Source: an uncultured Allosphingosinicella sp. | GTDB lineage: Bacteria; Pseudomonadota; Alphaproteobacteria; Sphingomonadales; Sphingomonadaceae | Reading direction: 5' to 3' | Length of the DNA stretch: 64,000 nt | Assembly: GCA_934539295.1 (NCBI GenBank) | Contig: CAKTCN010000006.1 | Coordinates: forward strand, 42,613-106,612 | In this document: piece by piece, positions 62,846-64,000 of the stretch | Position numbering within the stretch: position 1 is the stretch's first letter | How the letters are laid out: every line of letters begins with the position of its first letter | Position numbers and translations under genes: made by a program | Notes under the pieces: generated by a model | Database searches by the model: none | Seen by the model: only the letters and a program-made list of their open reading frames with translations | Told to the model about the DNA's origin: nothing

Positions 62846-63439
62846 CTAGCGCGCCGCCTTCTTGAGCGCCAGCCGCACGAGCGCGTCGAGGCTCGCGCCA
62901 GGCCCGATCTCGTCCTCGGCCTTCGCAACCGCGGCCGAGGCCTCCATCGGCTTGAAGCCGAGATTGGCGAGTGCGGATACCGCGTCCGCGGCATGGCTGC
63001 CGCTCGCCTGCGGCACTGCCGCCGCGCCGAGCACCACGCCGCCGGCCTTGTCCTTCAATTCATTGACGATGCGCAGCGCCAACTTCGGCCCGACGCCCTG
63101 CGCGCGCGCCACCATCGCCTTGTCGCCGCTGGCGATCGCCCGGTGGAGCTGGTCGCCGGTCAGCGCCGACAGGATGCCGAGCGCCACGCGCGACCCCACG
63201 CCCTGCACGCTGGTCAGCAGCCGAAACCAGTCGCGCTCCTCGGCGCTGCCGAAGCCGACCAGCCGGATCGAATCCTCGGCCACCAGCATCTCGGTATGGA
63301 GAACGACCTCGTCGCCGATCGCGCCGAGGTTGGACAGGGTGCGCGAGGAAGCTGCGACCAGGTAGCCGACGCCGTTGACGTCTATAACGGCATGGTCGGC
63401 GGTGAAGCTGTCGAGTTGGCCTCTGAGTTTGGCGATCAT
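62846..63439 (-). CDS. ruvA: Holliday junction branch migration protein RuvA
   Basis: 197 residues, tetramer that binds four-way junctions. [30 protein letters not shown]-fold start; the helix-hairpin-helix motifs [19 protein letters not shown] and [21 protein letters not shown]; domain [27 protein letters not shown] binds RuvB. Usually followed directly by ruvB; here two TA genes intervene. Confidence 0.97.
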   Translation of the reverse strand: MIAKLRGQLDSFTADHAVIDVNGVGYLVAASSRTLSNLGAIGDEVVLHTEMLVAEDSIRLVGFGSAEERDWFRLLTSVQGVGSRVALGILSALTGDQLHRAIASGDKAMVARAQGVGPKLALRIVNELKDKAGGVVLGAAAVPQASGSHAADAVSALANLGFKPMEASAAVAKAEDEIGPGASLDALVRLALKKAAR

Positions 63440-63472
63440 AGGCGATCACCTAGCCGTTCGTCCCGAGCGAAG

Positions 63473-63964
63473 CTAGGTGAGGGCAGTCCGCCTTGCCGAC
63501 GCGACATGATGCGCATGCGTGATCGCCACAGCCAGCGCGTCCGCCGCATCGGCCCCGGCGATCTTGGCGCCAGGCAGCAGCCGCGAAATCATAGCATGGA
63601 CCTGCGTCTTGTCCGCGCCGCCCGTGCCGACCACCGCCTTCTTGACCAGCGAGGGCGTATACTCTCCCACGTCGATCCCGCGCCGGGCCGCGGCGAGCAG
63701 CACGACGCCGCGCGCCTGGCCGAGTTTCAGCGTCGATTGCGGATTGCTGTTGACGAAGACCTCTTCGACGCCGGCCCCGTCGGGCATGAACTCGGCGATG
63801 ATCTCCGCCAGAGCCGCATCCAGCCGCACCAGCCGCGCGGGCAGGGAAGCCGACGCATCCGTGCGTACATGCCCGTTGGCGACGTGGGCCAACCGATTGC
63901 CGTCGGCCCGGATCACGCCCCAACCGGTGCAGCCGAGCCCCGGATCGAGGCCGAGGATGATCAT
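63473..63964 (-). CDS. ruvC: Crossover junction endodeoxyribonuclease RuvC
   Basis: 163-residue Holliday junction resolvase. [13 protein letters not shown] with catalytic Asp7, [21 protein letters not shown] with catalytic Glu, [20 protein letters not shown], and [17 protein letters not shown] with the last Asp residues. The ATG at 63964 leads the operon; ruvA follows after 33 bp. Confidence 0.97.
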   Translation of the reverse strand: MIILGLDPGLGCTGWGVIRADGNRLAHVANGHVRTDASASLPARLVRLDAALAEIIAEFMPDGAGVEEVFVNSNPQSTLKLGQARGVVLLAAARRGIDVGEYTPSLVKKAVVGTGGADKTQVHAMISRLLPGAKIAGADAADALAVAITHAHHVASARRTALT

Positions 63965-63969
63965 CTTAG

Positions 63970-64000
63970 CCCCTCCCCTTCAGGGGAGGGGTTGGGGTGG
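63970..64000. repeat. Palindromic repeat, family B (cut by window end)
   Basis: CCCCTCCCC (63970-63978) and GGGGAGGGG (63983-63991) enclose TTCA, followed by TTGGGGTGG. It matches the left half of the element at 56646-56744 and lies just upstream of ruvC. Confidence 0.7.

Overview
The window is GC-rich, densely packed DNA, almost certainly from an alphaproteobacterium and most likely a sphingomonad. Support: gene-order blocks such as ybgC-tolQRAB-pal beside ruvCAB, a perfect CIRCE element before groESL, EcfG-type stress promoter motifs (GGAAC-N16/17-CGTT), Tat- and lipoprotein-exported carbohydrate enzymes, and dispersed palindromic intergenic repeats of the kind common in this order. No rRNA, tRNA, IS element, integrase or CRISPR array was recognised. 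The placement is inferred from content, not from a marker gene.

Layout. 1-2656: a cyanophycin turnover operon (3' end of cphA, an isoaspartyl peptidase, cyanophycinase) with overlapping genes. 2711-9379: an epoxide-hydrolase-like enzyme, a DUF2243 membrane protein, a SirB1/transglutaminase-like protein, a DUF892 ferritin-like stress protein, a periplasmic PQQ-type sugar dehydrogenase and a DbpA-type DEAD-box helicase. 9555-13707: an SSS-family symporter, two pirins and a divergent LysR regulator. 13842-26011: a glycan-degradation island (GH43, PAS histidine kinase, GH106-type rhamnosidase, a GH105-DUF4861 fusion, a BNR_4 protein and a second GH105), interrupted by a housekeeping ABC-F gene on the other strand. 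The enzymes together point to a rhamnose- and uronate-containing polysaccharide.

26120-40532: a molybdenum block. moaA and a TauE/SafE permease face moaD-moaE-moaB-moaC-moeA. mocA and xdhC then lead into two complete three-subunit aldehyde oxidoreductase operons that converge on one another. The first has a Tat signal on its 2Fe-2S subunit and the second does not, so the same cofactor supply probably serves one periplasmic and one cytoplasmic enzyme. 40619-46516: an SDR enzyme, groESL under CIRCE, sppA and an acetyltransferase.

46517-47210 is an unexplained stretch of about 690 bp. It is followed by a frameshifted OsmC-family gene and small stress-type proteins, two of which lie behind good EcfG promoter motifs. 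49379-56644: DMT transporter, GNAT, ispG, an exported M24 peptidase, an SPFH/ribbon-helix-helix/micro-membrane-protein operon, a second isoaspartyl peptidase and an S1/P1 nuclease. 56757-61202: the Tol-Pal envelope system with ybgC. 61385-63964: ruvC-ruvA-ruvB, with a HicB-HicA-like toxin-antitoxin pair spliced between ruvA and ruvB.

Most notable: the TA module inside the Holliday-junction operon; the glycan locus with its enzyme fusion and a gene that seems to start at CTG; the twin molybdoenzyme operons; and the unexplained region with three abutting DnaA-box-like 9-mers.
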